12,500 nt of DNA from positions 32,312,752 through 32,325,251 of the forward strand of contig NC_091568.1 in NCBI RefSeq assembly GCF_042767895.1, given 5' to 3'. Below are positions 1 through 9,146 of this stretch, in pieces. This DNA is from Penaeus vannamei (lineage: Eukaryota > Arthropoda > Malacostraca > Decapoda > Penaeidae). Under the pieces are notes generated by a model. The model had not been told where the DNA came from. It ran no database searches and saw nothing but the letters and a program-made list of their open reading frames with translations. Positions within the stretch are counted from its first letter, which is position 1, and each line of letters opens with the position of its first letter. The position numbers and the translations under genes are program-made.

Positions 1-380
1 CTAAAAAAGAAAAAAAAATACTAGTCATTATGCATCATGTAAATTCAGTAAAATTGTACGTGAAGGAGGATAGTAGCTTTTTATGAAGAAATTCTTGTAA
101 ATTTGTCACTGCTCTGATACCATTAATATCAGACCTTACATAGATCAGAGTGAAGTTGACTGTACAAATACCAAATTGCATTTAAAATTATTTGTATTCT
201 AGCAGTAGATAATGTTATTTGCTGACAATTGATATAAGAAAAATTTGGAAGAAATATTGTTACCATTTATAAATCATACTGTAAAAAGAAAATTCACTCA
301 TGTTGACCATTCAATAGTATCACTAGAATTAAATTTCCATGATTTGTAAATCAAATTAAAATTCCAATATTCTTTTGAAG
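1..380. other. AT-rich non-coding sequence
   Basis: No coding region, RNA gene or repeat is recognisable here. Stops are dense in all frames. In the frame that enters the exon-like stretch at 381, a TAA at 347-349 closes the reading frame, so any exon there must begin after this point. The sequence looks like intron or intergenic DNA. Confidence 0.6.
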
Positions 381-436
381 AATATGTTGGGATGAATGGT
401 ATCTTCTGGCCTCAGGAAAATGCAGATTATGTAATG
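381..436 (+). other. candidate internal exon (unrecognised protein)
   Basis: The frame with codons beginning at 383 is open and reads YVGMNGIFWPQENADYVM up to a strong-looking donor, ATG followed by GTGAGG at 437. Two acceptors are possible: a weak one ending in AAG at 380, or a better pyrimidine-rich one ending in CTCAG at 415. The second would leave a 21-base microexon (ENADYVM) in phase 0 on both sides. The donor phase (0) matches the exon-like stretch at 594. I do not recognise the protein. Short open stretches with AG and GT neighbours arise by chance in intronic DNA, so this remains a lead, supported mainly by phase agreement with the next two candidates. Confidence 0.25.
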
Positions 437-593
437 GTGAGGAGGCATATTGCATTTATCTTTCTTTATAATTTACAGATTTGATTTTCAAATTGACTTG
501 TGAAGAATTTAATTCTTTTAAGAAATTGCTAATTTGTGTCTTTTGTGTTGTGTATGTCTTCTTCGTATGACACATTCTCATTTCATGTCTCAG

Positions 594-660
594 GAGTCCA
601 CATCCCATAAGGCCAATAAGTTTTATCCCATGACTGTTTTGGAGAAAGTAGATTTGAATG
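594..660 (+). other. candidate exon with good splice acceptor
   Basis: A pyrimidine-rich tract ending in TCATTTCATGTCTCAG at 593 is a credible 3' splice site. The frame beginning with GAG at 594 is the only open one, and reads ESTSHKANKFYPMTVLEKVD followed by LNG. A possible donor, GTATTT, follows at 661 and would end the exon in phase 1. If that donor is not used, the frame stops at TGA 669-671. The start phase fits the donor at 436, and the end phase fits an acceptor at 3910. No domain or family is recognised. Transcript evidence is absent, so both boundaries are inferred. Confidence 0.27.
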
Positions 661-1565
661 GTATTTATTGATGACTGTTAAAAGAAGATTTGAAAATTGC
701 TATTGTAAGCAAGCAGTTTAAATCTGTTATTTAAAAGCAACAGAGATTATTTTTGAGGGTTTCAGGGTAGGGTTGTAATGTGATGCGAATGGTCTGTTCC
801 AGATTCTCACCAGATGGATGTGCCTAAGCCTTTGTAACCAAAAATAGGTTGTAATGTGTATATATGATTTTTCTATATATTTTCTTTATCAGATGAAGAG
901 TTTGTAAGGTTAATCTAAAAATCAAAACCAAAATAATATTATTACTGGTATATTTTCTCAATAGCTCACCAAACCATGCCTCTCTTACAATCTTCTCTGT
1001 TTTGTCCAAACTGAGGATATTCAGAACTAAAATTAGAGAAATTTAGCAATAATTTGTGGTGGCTTTGGCACATGAAAAAAACTGTTTTGATTTAGCATTA
1101 GGCCTATTTTTTCAGATATATGGCTAACATTTTCTAAGCAGTGTGGTCTTCAATTGATCATGTATTTGCATCTGTGTAATGTTATTAATACTTTTTTGGG
1201 AGGAATTAAACTGAGGTTTGTGACTTGATTGTGATGATATGGTATGTATATCCAGTGTTCAGCTCCTTGAGCATCCAGCATTTTTTATTTTTGTATCCAC
1301 ATCATTGTAAATCATTCTCTCTGGATGTTTGTCTCCATGTATGTATGTCTGTTTTTCTGTATACATTTAATATGTTTATCTATATATCCAAACTGTACAC
1401 TGTTACTTATAATGTTTGTGATTGATTTGTGCTCTAAATTTAACAAATATTTTGTATTTACATAAAGTCTGGTTTTTATCAAAGCCTTACTGTTCTTTTT
1501 AAATCTGCAAATTTACAGCAGCCATATTTATTGAAGCTCATAATGTCTAATATGCCAATATAATT
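661..1565. other. AT-rich non-coding sequence, possible intron
   Basis: The sequence is AT-rich with frequent stops and no recognisable gene. If the exon-like stretch at 594-660 is real, this is the start of an intron of about 3.2 kb running to 3910. A short exon-like string is also visible on the minus strand (970-1010, CCTCAG acceptor and GTGAGC donor). It has no partner exon and mainly shows how easily such patterns occur here. Confidence 0.55.
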
Positions 1566-1891
<326 letters not shown>

Positions 1892-2262
1892 TGGTGAGTG
1901 TGTGGGTGTGGTAGTGTCTTTGTGTGTGGCTGCAAGTGGAGCATTTTGTCAGTGATTGAGGAACCAGAAGGGTTTTCACACATGGAAAGGTAGTTGTGTG
2001 TGGTGTATGCATGGGCAATGTATCTGTGCCCTTGACTTAATTATTTACCTCAGGAATCCACTTATGAAAACCTTGTAGTAACAGGACAATGGTCACAACA
2101 CACTGATGTGTCTAGAAGTCTAAGGAGACAATATGTATTACTGCAGTGCATTAGGTACTATGTTGTATTGAATACTGTATGGCATTTGGTAAGTGCATTT
2201 GGGAAAAAGTATTAAATACTTGGTTTTCTCTGACCTGGAAGCAAACCTCAGATTTGTGCTAT
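1892..2262. other. non-coding spacer between GT and CA arrays
   Basis: This is unique-looking DNA of about 370 bases separating the plus-strand GT array from the plus-strand CA array. No gene, RNA or repeat is recognisable. Confidence 0.6.
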
Positions 2263-2448
2263 TTTATCCATATATTTTCATACAAACACACACACACACA
2301 CACTCACAAACAGTCACAAACACACACACACACACACACACACTCACAAACACAGTTTATCCATATATTTTCATACAAACACACATACACACATACTCAC
2401 AAACACAGTCACAAATATACAGTCACAAACACACATGCACACATGCTC
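2263..2448. repeat. 93-bp segmental tandem duplication
   Basis: A 30-base block beginning TTTATCCATATATTTTCATA occurs at 2263-2292 and again, identical, at 2356-2385, giving a 93-base offset. Both copies run into CACA-rich sequence with CTCACAAACA blocks and then diverge. A unit made of unique sequence plus microsatellite was therefore duplicated inside the growing CA array. No coding role is likely. Confidence 0.8.
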
Positions 2449-2495
2449 ACAAACACAGTCACAAATATACAGTCACAAACACAGTCACAAACACA
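2396..2495. repeat. 50-bp tandem duplication (CTCACAAACACAGTC unit)
   Basis: A 50-base unit containing CTCACAAACACAGTCACAAA and then TATACAGTCACAAACACA starts at 2396 and again at 2446. The two copies are nearly identical until the second passes into further CAGTCACAAACA repeats near 2481. It lies directly downstream of the 93-bp duplication and upstream of the 14-bp array. Confidence 0.8.
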
Positions 2496-2502
2496 CACAC
2501 AC

Positions 2503-2872
<370 letters not shown>

Positions 2873-3183
2873 AAAAATGCCAAATATGTCAGAGAGCGGA
2901 AATAAGAGATAAAATATGCAAAGTAAGAATCTACTGGAGGAGAAAGCATTATCTATAATTTTTTCTGATTCATGGTCTTAGAGTAGGATGACATACAAGT
3001 TACAATGTTATCGTAACCAAAGATATATATGTGATTCTCCATATATTTTCATTGTGCACTACTGTATGATTTTATTGTTTAGGCTTCCTTATTATAGCTT
3101 CCAAAAATAATACTGGAACATTTGTGATTTACAAAGAACTATATATATGCATTAAGATTAAGAAATTATTTTTCATGGATATG
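2873..3183. other. AT-rich non-coding sequence
   Basis: No gene, RNA or clear repeat is recognisable between the CA array and the TTAA-bounded element. Confidence 0.6.
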
Positions 3184-3386
3184 TTAACACTCTGCTGCCA
3201 GGCATGGCTATAGCCATCACGGAAAGCCCTCCGTTCATGATATATGTGTCATGACTCGCTCTTGAGAGTGAGTGAGAAGGGCTGACTGTACACAGCGAAC
3301 TCGCTGCTGGAAAGGGTAGAAGGTTGCCAATAATTACCGGAATGAGTACCACACAGATAATTCTGGCACTGCCAGATTAGGGTTAA
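3184..3386. mobile_element. TTAA-bounded MITE-like element (possibly piggyBac-type)
   Basis: A block of about 203 bases, less AT-rich than its surroundings, is bounded by TTAA at 3184-3187 and 3383-3386. The left end reads TTAACACTCTGCTGCCAG and the right end, reverse-complemented, reads TTAACCCTAATCTGGCAG; 13 of 18 positions match. TTAA followed by CCCT is the usual end form of piggyBac-superfamily transposons, which duplicate TTAA targets. Inside are a perfect 14-base palindrome, ATGGCTATAGCCAT (3204-3217), a CTGGCACTGCCAG inverted motif near the right end (3363-3375), and a hairpin-prone CTCGCTCTTGAGAGTGAG. There is no coding capacity, so it would be non-autonomous. The superfamily call is inference from the ends only. 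Confidence 0.55.
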
Positions 3387-3900
3387 TAGGGAATTCTCGA
3401 TACATATTCGATTTGTTCATAAAATATTTTCAAAGTCAGTTATGTTGAAAGGTTGTACTTCATTTTTTACCTTTGTAAAGCTTAATTTACAGTCTATAAC
3501 TACATATTTAAGAATTTCAGATGTACAAACGTGTCATTAAAAATGTCAGTGGGACTTGATATGGACCATAGGAATAATATAAAACTAATAACAATAATGA
3601 TAACAATAACAATTTAGTGCACATTCCTTCCCTGCCCCATTCTTCCCATCAATACTGAACACAGAATCACATTCGTCCTTTTGATGTCTAGCACATTTAT
3701 TTGTTTCAAACATTAACATTACCATTTTGAGTATCATCAGATGGTACTCTTTTGTTTTCCAAGAAATTAATGAAAAGAGGAATAAAAATTTAAGGCAACA
3801 TTGGGCAGTTTGAAATGTGCTCAATTAATGAATTTCTTACGTTTCAGTCTACCCTGTTTTTAAGTTTAATTCTAGTTTATTTTAGGGTAGCATATGCTAG
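3387..3900. other. AT-rich non-coding sequence
   Basis: No supported gene. A minus-strand open stretch at 3585-3824 has no recognisable domain and crosses AT-rich sequence with simple AATAATGATAACAATAACAA content, so it is not called. T-rich sequence just before 3885 could serve a splice acceptor for the following candidate exon. Confidence 0.55.
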
Positions 3901-3910
3901 GTTCAAGTAG

Positions 3911-3966
3911 GCTCATCAAGGAAGAGATCACAGTATGCTCAGTCTGGTAGAGGAGGCCGAGGCTGA
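3911..3966 (+). other. candidate terminal exon with RGG-like C-terminus
   Basis: After an AG at 3909-3910, two bases complete a split codon and the frame reads SSRKRSQYAQSGRGGRG to a TGA at 3964-3966. The basic, Gly/Arg-rich tail is the kind seen at the C-termini of some RNA-binding proteins, but no family is recognised. The two-base start phase matches the phase-1 donor at 660, giving a continuous join through Gly. Several AGs lie close together (3884-3885, 3899-3900, 3909-3910) and the pyrimidine tract is weak, so the acceptor choice is uncertain. An AATAAA sits 22 bases after the stop. Confidence 0.25.
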
Positions 3967-3988
3967 AGCAGACTTTCAAGAAAAGCCA

Positions 3989-3994
3989 AATAAA
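3989..3994 (+). promoter_or_regulatory. possible polyadenylation signal AATAAA
   Basis: Canonical AATAAA shortly after the candidate stop at 3966, followed by GT/T-rich TATTTATTGTTATTTTC, which could be a downstream element. In AT-rich DNA the hexamer is common, so its meaning depends on the candidate terminal exon being real. Confidence 0.25.
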
Positions 3995-3999
3995 GGTAT

Positions 4000-5190
4000 T
4001 TATTGTTATTTTCAGTTAGATTACTTAGTGTCAAATAACTAGGAATTGCTTGAATTAAATTACTTTGCTTTCATCACTTCTAATGCATTACGTCCTATGT
4101 GTTAGCTTGGTTTAGCTATATTTTGACCTGTGAATTCCACTGCCTTTCATTAGGTTCTTGTATTCACCTTGATGTTATCTGAGGTTGTGGGTATGCATTA
4201 TTGTGATAATAATTATTAAATTTATTTTGATTTTTGGGAACTGTGAATAACAGTGAGTTGATAAGTATTACCATTTCATTCATGTGTTATATTTATGAAC
4301 TTAATTATAATTTCTCGGATAAAGTCTTTTCATAGATAAAGTCTCTTCATACTCCGAGTTCATTCATTTTGGAATCATTTTGCACATTCATGGCATTTTA
4401 TTTATATGATAATAAGCTTGTGTTAAACATGTAATAAATGACTAGGTATTTTCAATTATATAAAAAACAATAATGCCTTGTTTTCAAGAAATTATGTTAG
4501 TTTTATTATACTATTGTAAACTGTAATGTTATGATGAAGCATACAGAACGATAATAGACAAGCTAGAAAAATTTATCTAATCTAATATAATGAATATTTT
4601 GTGTTCTAATACTTAAATGATAAGGAACTGCTCATTAAAGCTAATTGAAAAGGTTCATGTATAATGCAAATAACTTTGGTTATTTCACTTTTATGTAATT
4701 AGTCAGGAAAGCAGAATGATGGAAGCACCTATAGGATGAGAAATGTGTATTTTCTGTTATTAAATATACAATATATAGTAGGATTCTGGAAGAGAATCCC
4801 TGCAGAATCTCAGTGAATGAATGAATCTGCTTCTTACCCATGAGTATAAAATACAGTCATAATATATTTTTGGGTTCATATGACTTGAGAAGATTTTTCT
4901 TGTGATGAAAGCATGATAGACATCCTAATTGTGTTACTAGCAGCTTATTTCTCAAGATGAAGGGCTGCTGTTTTAAGATTGGGGTATTTGACCATTTTGT
5001 GCTTGCTCTGTTGTTTCTTTAGTTGACATCATATGTATAATTCATGTATTAATTCTGATTCCATAAAGATTTTCTCCTAAGCAACCAAAGTTTGAATTTC
5101 CTCAAGACGTGATTTCCTCCAAGTGAGTGTAAAATATCTTTTTAACAAATTAGCAAATAGTATAGTATTATATTTGGATTGCATATTTCA
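4000..5190. other. AT-rich non-coding sequence
   Basis: About 1.2 kb with dense stops in all frames and no recognisable gene, RNA or transposon. The only local structure noted is the 17-bp duplication at 4318-4351, listed separately. Confidence 0.65.
4318..4351. repeat. 17-bp tandem duplication
   Basis: GATAAAGTCTTTTCATA is followed immediately by GATAAAGTCTCTTCATA, with one mismatch. The pair is bracketed by CTCGGA and its reverse complement TCCGAG, so the region could form a short stem with the duplication in the loop. It is probably a replication-slippage product. Confidence 0.75.
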
Positions 5191-5191
5191 G

Positions 5192-5765
5192 CAACACAAG
5201 TAGCCCAGTCCCAGTTAGGTCAGCTGGCTGGTCTGCTTGCCATCGGTACCCTGTTAGCTTTGCACAGGTTCTGTGAATGCCTTCAGGTGTGGTAATTGCT
5301 GTCTATATCCCTTCAATATTCTATTGATTGTGAGACAGACAGGCCATTCCTGTGGAACCCTACCAGGGCCAGGATGATACAAAAATGCTCAGGCTAGAAT
5401 TTCCAAACATACAGCTTCCACAGACTAACTTCTGGTATCAGTTCAAAATGTGGCTTTGAGGTCTAGAAATTTGGATGTTCCTCCTGGACCTATAGCTTCT
5501 AAGACCTAGCATAGGTCTGGGGGCATGGTCATAAAGAGGTAGAAACAGACTGCAAGGAAGAGTTTGAAACCTCAGACCTCCTGACATAGTTGAAGGGCCC
5601 CCAAACTTACCCCATTGGGTCTAGATGCATTACTGCTAATGTGTGGCCCAAAATACGGTCATTAGGTTTACTTTAGTGGCCACTCTACTGGGTGTGTGGC
5701 CTGTAGGCTGGGTGCACACAAAACACTTGTGTGTGGTGACAAGACTATGTCTCCTCTCTGCAGTG
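5192..5765. other. unidentified block, less AT-rich than its flanks (possible old repeat)
   Basis: Base composition changes visibly near 5192 and returns to T/A-rich sequence after about 5765. There is no long open frame in any phase, no tRNA-like A/B box pair that I can defend, and no matching terminal repeats. A 5192-5286 stretch has an AG in front, a possible GTGTGG donor and an open frame (QVAQSQLGQLAGLLAIGTLL), but it looks no better than chance. Near the right end, GTGCACAC and GTGTGTG around 5720-5738 could pair as a stem. A degenerate interspersed repeat is the most likely explanation; unannotated exonic DNA is the alternative. Confidence 0.35.
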
Positions 5766-6083
5766 TTATTTTCTCTTTTTTAATAAGCATTTTTAAATTT
5801 TTTGCTATTTTCTAACGTCTCTATTTGTCATCTGATTTGCTTTTATTTAGATGATGATAGACTATTTTCCATGCCAGTATAAAAAACAATGAGTAACACT
5901 TTCTTATTTGTGTATTTTTTTCATTTTTTTCATAACATTCAATTTTCTGTAATATACAACCTTTGCCAGTCACACTGGGTAAGAATGTGATCCTAAGCAT
6001 GGAAATACCATCCACCCTGGAGCCAGCACTCTTCCAGTCATAGCTCAAGGATGGGACATACACTGATTCTAATCAGCCTCTAA
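5766..6083. other. non-coding sequence
   Basis: AT-rich to about 5960, then more balanced. A minus-strand open stretch (5821-6063) shows no recognisable domain and is not called. The change near 5960 may mark the left part of a larger decayed repeat that continues to the right. Confidence 0.5.
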
Positions 6084-6250
6084 CATGACAAGTCATTCCC
6101 TTCACCCCAGCCTTAAAAATTTTTCATGATAGCAAGTTCCTGTTACCCTGGTGCTCAGACAGATTTTCCCATGATGGTATATTCGTGATACCCACTCCTC
6201 AAACCAAATTTTTTCATGACGTCGTCTCATCATAGGGCTTTATGGTTTCA
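6084..6250. repeat. degenerate ~45-bp minisatellite, about four units
   Basis: The core TTTTCATGAT (variants CCCATGATGG and TTTCATGACG) recurs with its CATGA at 6084, 6125, 6170 and 6215, giving spacings of 41, 45 and 45 bases. Between cores the units share a pattern such as TTCCTGTTACCCTGGTGCTC versus TTCGTGATACCCACTCCTC. The copies have diverged strongly, so the array is old. It lies upstream of the retrotransposon ORF1 relic and could belong to that element's 5' region, as repeated leader units occur in some non-LTR elements; this link is inference. Confidence 0.5.
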
Positions 6251-6774
6251 ATAGCAACCTAAAAGTAAATCCAATTGCCAGTTAGAATTTCCAAAGATGA
6301 TCATGAACATTGCTTCAGAGGATCAAGTCACCTTGAAGCTCCTAAAGGAAATTGGATATTGTGCTGACATATTCCAGGTTACTGGGGCTTTCGCTTTAGT
6401 AAATGGAAAACCCTAACTCAGTAGTCTGATCTTGTATTGTCCTGTCTTTCTTTTAGCATCTGCCACAAGCTACACAATTCTGAAGTAAGCTTAAGGCACA
6501 CATGTATGGTGATAGTGCAAGGCTACTAAGTGTTTTAATTGTGTCAGTCATCATTCCTGGAGCCGGTTTTCTCAGGAAAGAGGGGGTTCTTTGGCATCAA
6601 GAAATTGCCAAAAAGTGACCAGAATTTGTTCCTGCTACTCTAAGCACTCATGTCTGGGAACAGAATGTGATGGATAAAGCTCCTCTTCCTAAGAAAAAAG
6701 AATGCCTTTTCCAAACAAACCCTTTCACTGGACATTAACTTATTGGAGATCCTAGCCCCTGTGGAAATTTTTAA
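6251..6774. other. non-coding sequence of more balanced composition
   Basis: No long open frame or RNA gene is seen. Composition resembles the flanking repeat-like DNA rather than the AT-rich background, so it may be part of a decayed interspersed element spanning about 5960-8770. No internal motif proves this. Confidence 0.4.
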
Positions 6775-6844
6775 AAAACAAGAGAGGAGTCTAAGGTCTG
6801 GGAAAACAAGACAGGAGTCTAAGGTCTGGGAAAACAAGTGAGGA
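6775..6844. repeat. 28-bp tandem duplication
   Basis: AGGAGTCTAAGGTCTGGG followed by AAAACAAGAC starts at 6785 and is repeated at 6813. A partial copy (AAAACAAGAG) precedes it and another (AAAACAAGTGAGGAGG) follows. The two full 18-base cores are identical, so the duplication is younger than the decayed sequence around it. Confidence 0.8.
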
Positions 6845-7376
6845 GGCAGTGTAAGCAACCTAGGTCACCTGATTACAATGACTTAAGTGTCTCACAGTTC
6901 TGAAAGAGAGGAGGATCCTGATGAACCCAGGTCACACTCCATTTCCTGACAAGATTCTGTATCACACTACAAGTCAGGACGTGGTCTCACAAGATAAGCC
7001 ATAACTAAAGTCAAAGAGGGACCAAATAAGATCAAGTTCAAGGCAGAAACCCCTCCCTATCCCATATATGTTGCTCTTGTGAGGGACATAGGAGACAGAG
7101 ACTGATGCCCATGATGGGGATCTCCCCTACCTTGAGCCACAGACCTTGGCTCAACTAAATTTGCACAGATTTTCTTCTACCCCTTTCCTTCTCCTCCTTT
7201 TCAATCTCTTCTCATGTCCATTTCCTAAGGTGTGAAAGCCATGTTGAAAAAATGAAAGGTTAGCCTAGTGTCAGTCATGAATGACCTAGGGGATTCATGA
7301 AAACAGCATTCCCCTATTTAGTTGTCTATCCTTGAGGTGTGGACTGTTTCTCTTCCCCACATACTCCAGGCTTACC
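6845..7376 (+). other. probable 5' leader of a decayed non-LTR retrotransposon
   Basis: A pyrimidine-rich leader-like stretch (CTTCTACCCCTTTCCTTCTC near 7170-7200) leads to an ATG at 7377 in an ACCATGG context that resembles a eukaryotic initiation site. No gene is seen upstream within this stretch. Its assignment to the element rests on adjacency to the ORF1 relic and on my memory of a similar leader in decapod repeats. The left boundary is not visible. Confidence 0.4.
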
Positions 7377-8526
7377 ATGGCCAGTAATGAAAATTTTGTA
7401 CCCTTATTAGGGACATTAAGACTTGCCCCTTTTTTGGGTAGCCTCACTTATTTTAACTTTTCCTGTTCCTTGACCCCTGGCTTTCCCTTGATCACAACTC
7501 CTAAAACTGCTACTACTAACCCCTCCTCAATACTTGCTGTCATCTAAGTCCATTCCAAGTCACCCACCCAGATCCCTCAACCTTCAGAAAACATTCCTTC
7601 CTCACTCCCAACATCCTCCACTCCATCTCCAATCTCCCTCATTTACTTCCTCCCTCCTCCCTTATTATTACTCTTCATCTTCAGTATCTGTCATTCAGCA
7701 ATACTACCTTACTCAACACCATCTCCTCTTTCTCCCAATCCACGTCTTTCAACTACTTCCACCTCTACAGATCTTTTGAATACACTTTTTGGCTCAGCCA
7801 AGTGGGATTGAATTTTTGTGATCCGCCCCTACAGCCCCTTATTCTGACAATGCCATCCACTTCCAACAATATCTCCAAGCCAAGCTCAGTCATTATCTAC
7901 CCAGACTGACTTCACTGACTAACCTATTAGGGCCCAGCCTCACCCCTCCCTTAGTTCTGGTCCAAAAACTGTGTCCATCTCCCCAGCAGATTGCCCTGTC
8001 TACAACAAAGATTGGTCAGACTGTGAAAATTATTTGATCACCTGCCTGATTGACTATGATACAGTATTAGAACAATGCTACACTATTCTTGCTACAAGTA
8101 TACTAATATTGCCAAGATTACTTTCCATAGATGTGATCTTCCTCATGATGTTTATAGTGGCAGAGAATCTTGCCCTATCCAACCATATAACCTGCCCTTT
8201 CCTAATGAAATTCTTTTGTCATTATAAATCCAGACATTCCAGTTTCTACCACTTCCATAGCACCTACCCCTACTTCGAGCTCTACCCGTTGCATCATCCC
8301 ATCAAAATGTTCCACTCCATCTCCTACCACACCCTTTCCTATACCTACCTTTCCCTTTGCTCTTCAGGCATCTATCTCTGAGGAGATTCCACCATTACTT
8401 CCCTTTATTTCCACTTTTGACCTTGTCCTTTTAATTCAGACCACCCAATACACTTGGACATGCATACCCAATCCTTTTCATGCTTTGATCTTTTTCTTTG
8501 CTCCCCCTCAATCCGATAGACTATAA
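7377..8526 (+). pseudogene. decayed ORF1 of a Jockey-like non-LTR retrotransposon
   Basis: ORF1 proteins of such elements bind element RNA for ribonucleoprotein formation. Here colinear pieces lie in shifting frames. From 7377 one frame reads MASNENFVPLLGTLRLAPFL and stays open to 7808 apart from a TAA at 7545-7547, ending LFGSAKWD before TGA at 7809. It resumes at 7825 in another frame (PTAPYSDNAIHFQQYLQAKL), then at 7959 (ISPADCPVYNKDWSDCENYL), at 8093 (YTNIAKITFHRCDLPHDVYS, to TAA at 8225), and from about 8239 as a Ser/Thr/Pro-rich stretch to TAA at 8524. Remembered decapod ORF1 proteins carry CCHC zinc knuckles after the fourth piece; none is visible, suggesting an internal deletion. The Jockey-like label is from memory, not a search. 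Confidence 0.55.
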
Positions 8527-8779
8527 GTTGGTTCTGGACCACTTTCCTACTCTCCTTTCTCCTACTTCATATGTTCTGCTCCCAACCTTACACACTGGTG
8601 CTTTAATAGAACTAACTGGTATACTTTTACCTCTTTTTCTACCTTTCCTCTTCCTCCACCATCCTTCTCTTCCAAATCAGAAGTGTTTTTATATTTCAGT
8701 CATTGTCCTGTGTGCTGCCAATACAGCTATTCCATGAACCTCCTGACTCTATACTTCTAAATGTGTTCCACTTTAAAAC
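8527..8779. other. pyrimidine-rich remnant up to the RTE-like element
   Basis: Continues the C/T-rich composition of the ORF1 relic without a convincing frame. An open stretch at 8498-8737 shows only low-complexity Leu/Pro/Ser content. Composition changes abruptly near 8780, where the RTE-like element seems to begin. Confidence 0.4.
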
Positions 8780-9146
8780 TCTGGAGCGCACAGCCTGGCA
8801 CAGGGGTTTAAATGGGTTCATTATTAGAACAGAATCCACGGTCATATTGCATTATAAGACAGTATGGTGGGTGCTTCATGCGCAGGGTGGTGTAAAGCGA
8901 TGGTGTGGTAGCCTAGATAGTGTTAAGTGCTTGCATGCCTTCTCGCTTGCAGCTGCCACCGCTGGCTAGCCTTGTGCAAAAAAGGGAGCAGCGCTGCATA
9001 AATCTCCCCTGCCAGTTCATAGCCTCTCCATCATCGAGACTTCTGCAGTGCCTCCTTGCGGCCACCTATGGAAACTGGCACCTTGCAGTCCCCGGCTGAA
9101 CTGTAAGGGATCTCGGAGCAGCAGGAGGCCCCAGAGGTACAGGGTC
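8780..9146 (+). other. 5' leader of the RTE-like element
   Basis: This region precedes the first in-frame ATG at 9147. It begins with the composition shift (GGAGCGCACAGCCTGGCACA near 8782) and becomes increasingly GC-rich. The downstream reading frame extends upstream of the ATG to about 9048, but there is no ATG in that extension, so the leader call is preferred. In non-LTR elements the leader usually carries an internal promoter; no specific promoter motif is identified. Confidence 0.5.

Noticed and set aside
824..1009. Minus-strand open stretch with DKTEKIVREAWF and flanking splice-like signals (CCTCAG, GTGAGC)
   Set aside because: Its first codon is TTG, the exon-like part is about 41 bases, and no phase-compatible partner was found. 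It serves as a measure of chance exon-like signals.
1225..1425. Plus-strand 66-codon open stretch
   Set aside because: Begins at TTG in AT-rich sequence, has Phe/Tyr/Cys-rich composition and no domain or splice context.
3585..3824. Minus-strand 79-codon open stretch
   Set aside because: No recognisable motif, AT-rich, and its length is within what chance gives.
5192..5286. Possible exon with TTTCAG acceptor and GTGTGG donor
   Set aside because: Phase fits the donor at 660, but it lies in a probable repeat and competes with the 3911 candidate. The evidence is no better than chance.
5330..5600. tRNA-derived SINE head
   Set aside because: No A-box and B-box pair with correct spacing could be defended by eye.
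5821..6063. Minus-strand 80-codon open stretch
   Set aside because: Its first part may come from an old repeat; the remainder is Lys/Asn-rich translation of AT-rich DNA. No domain.
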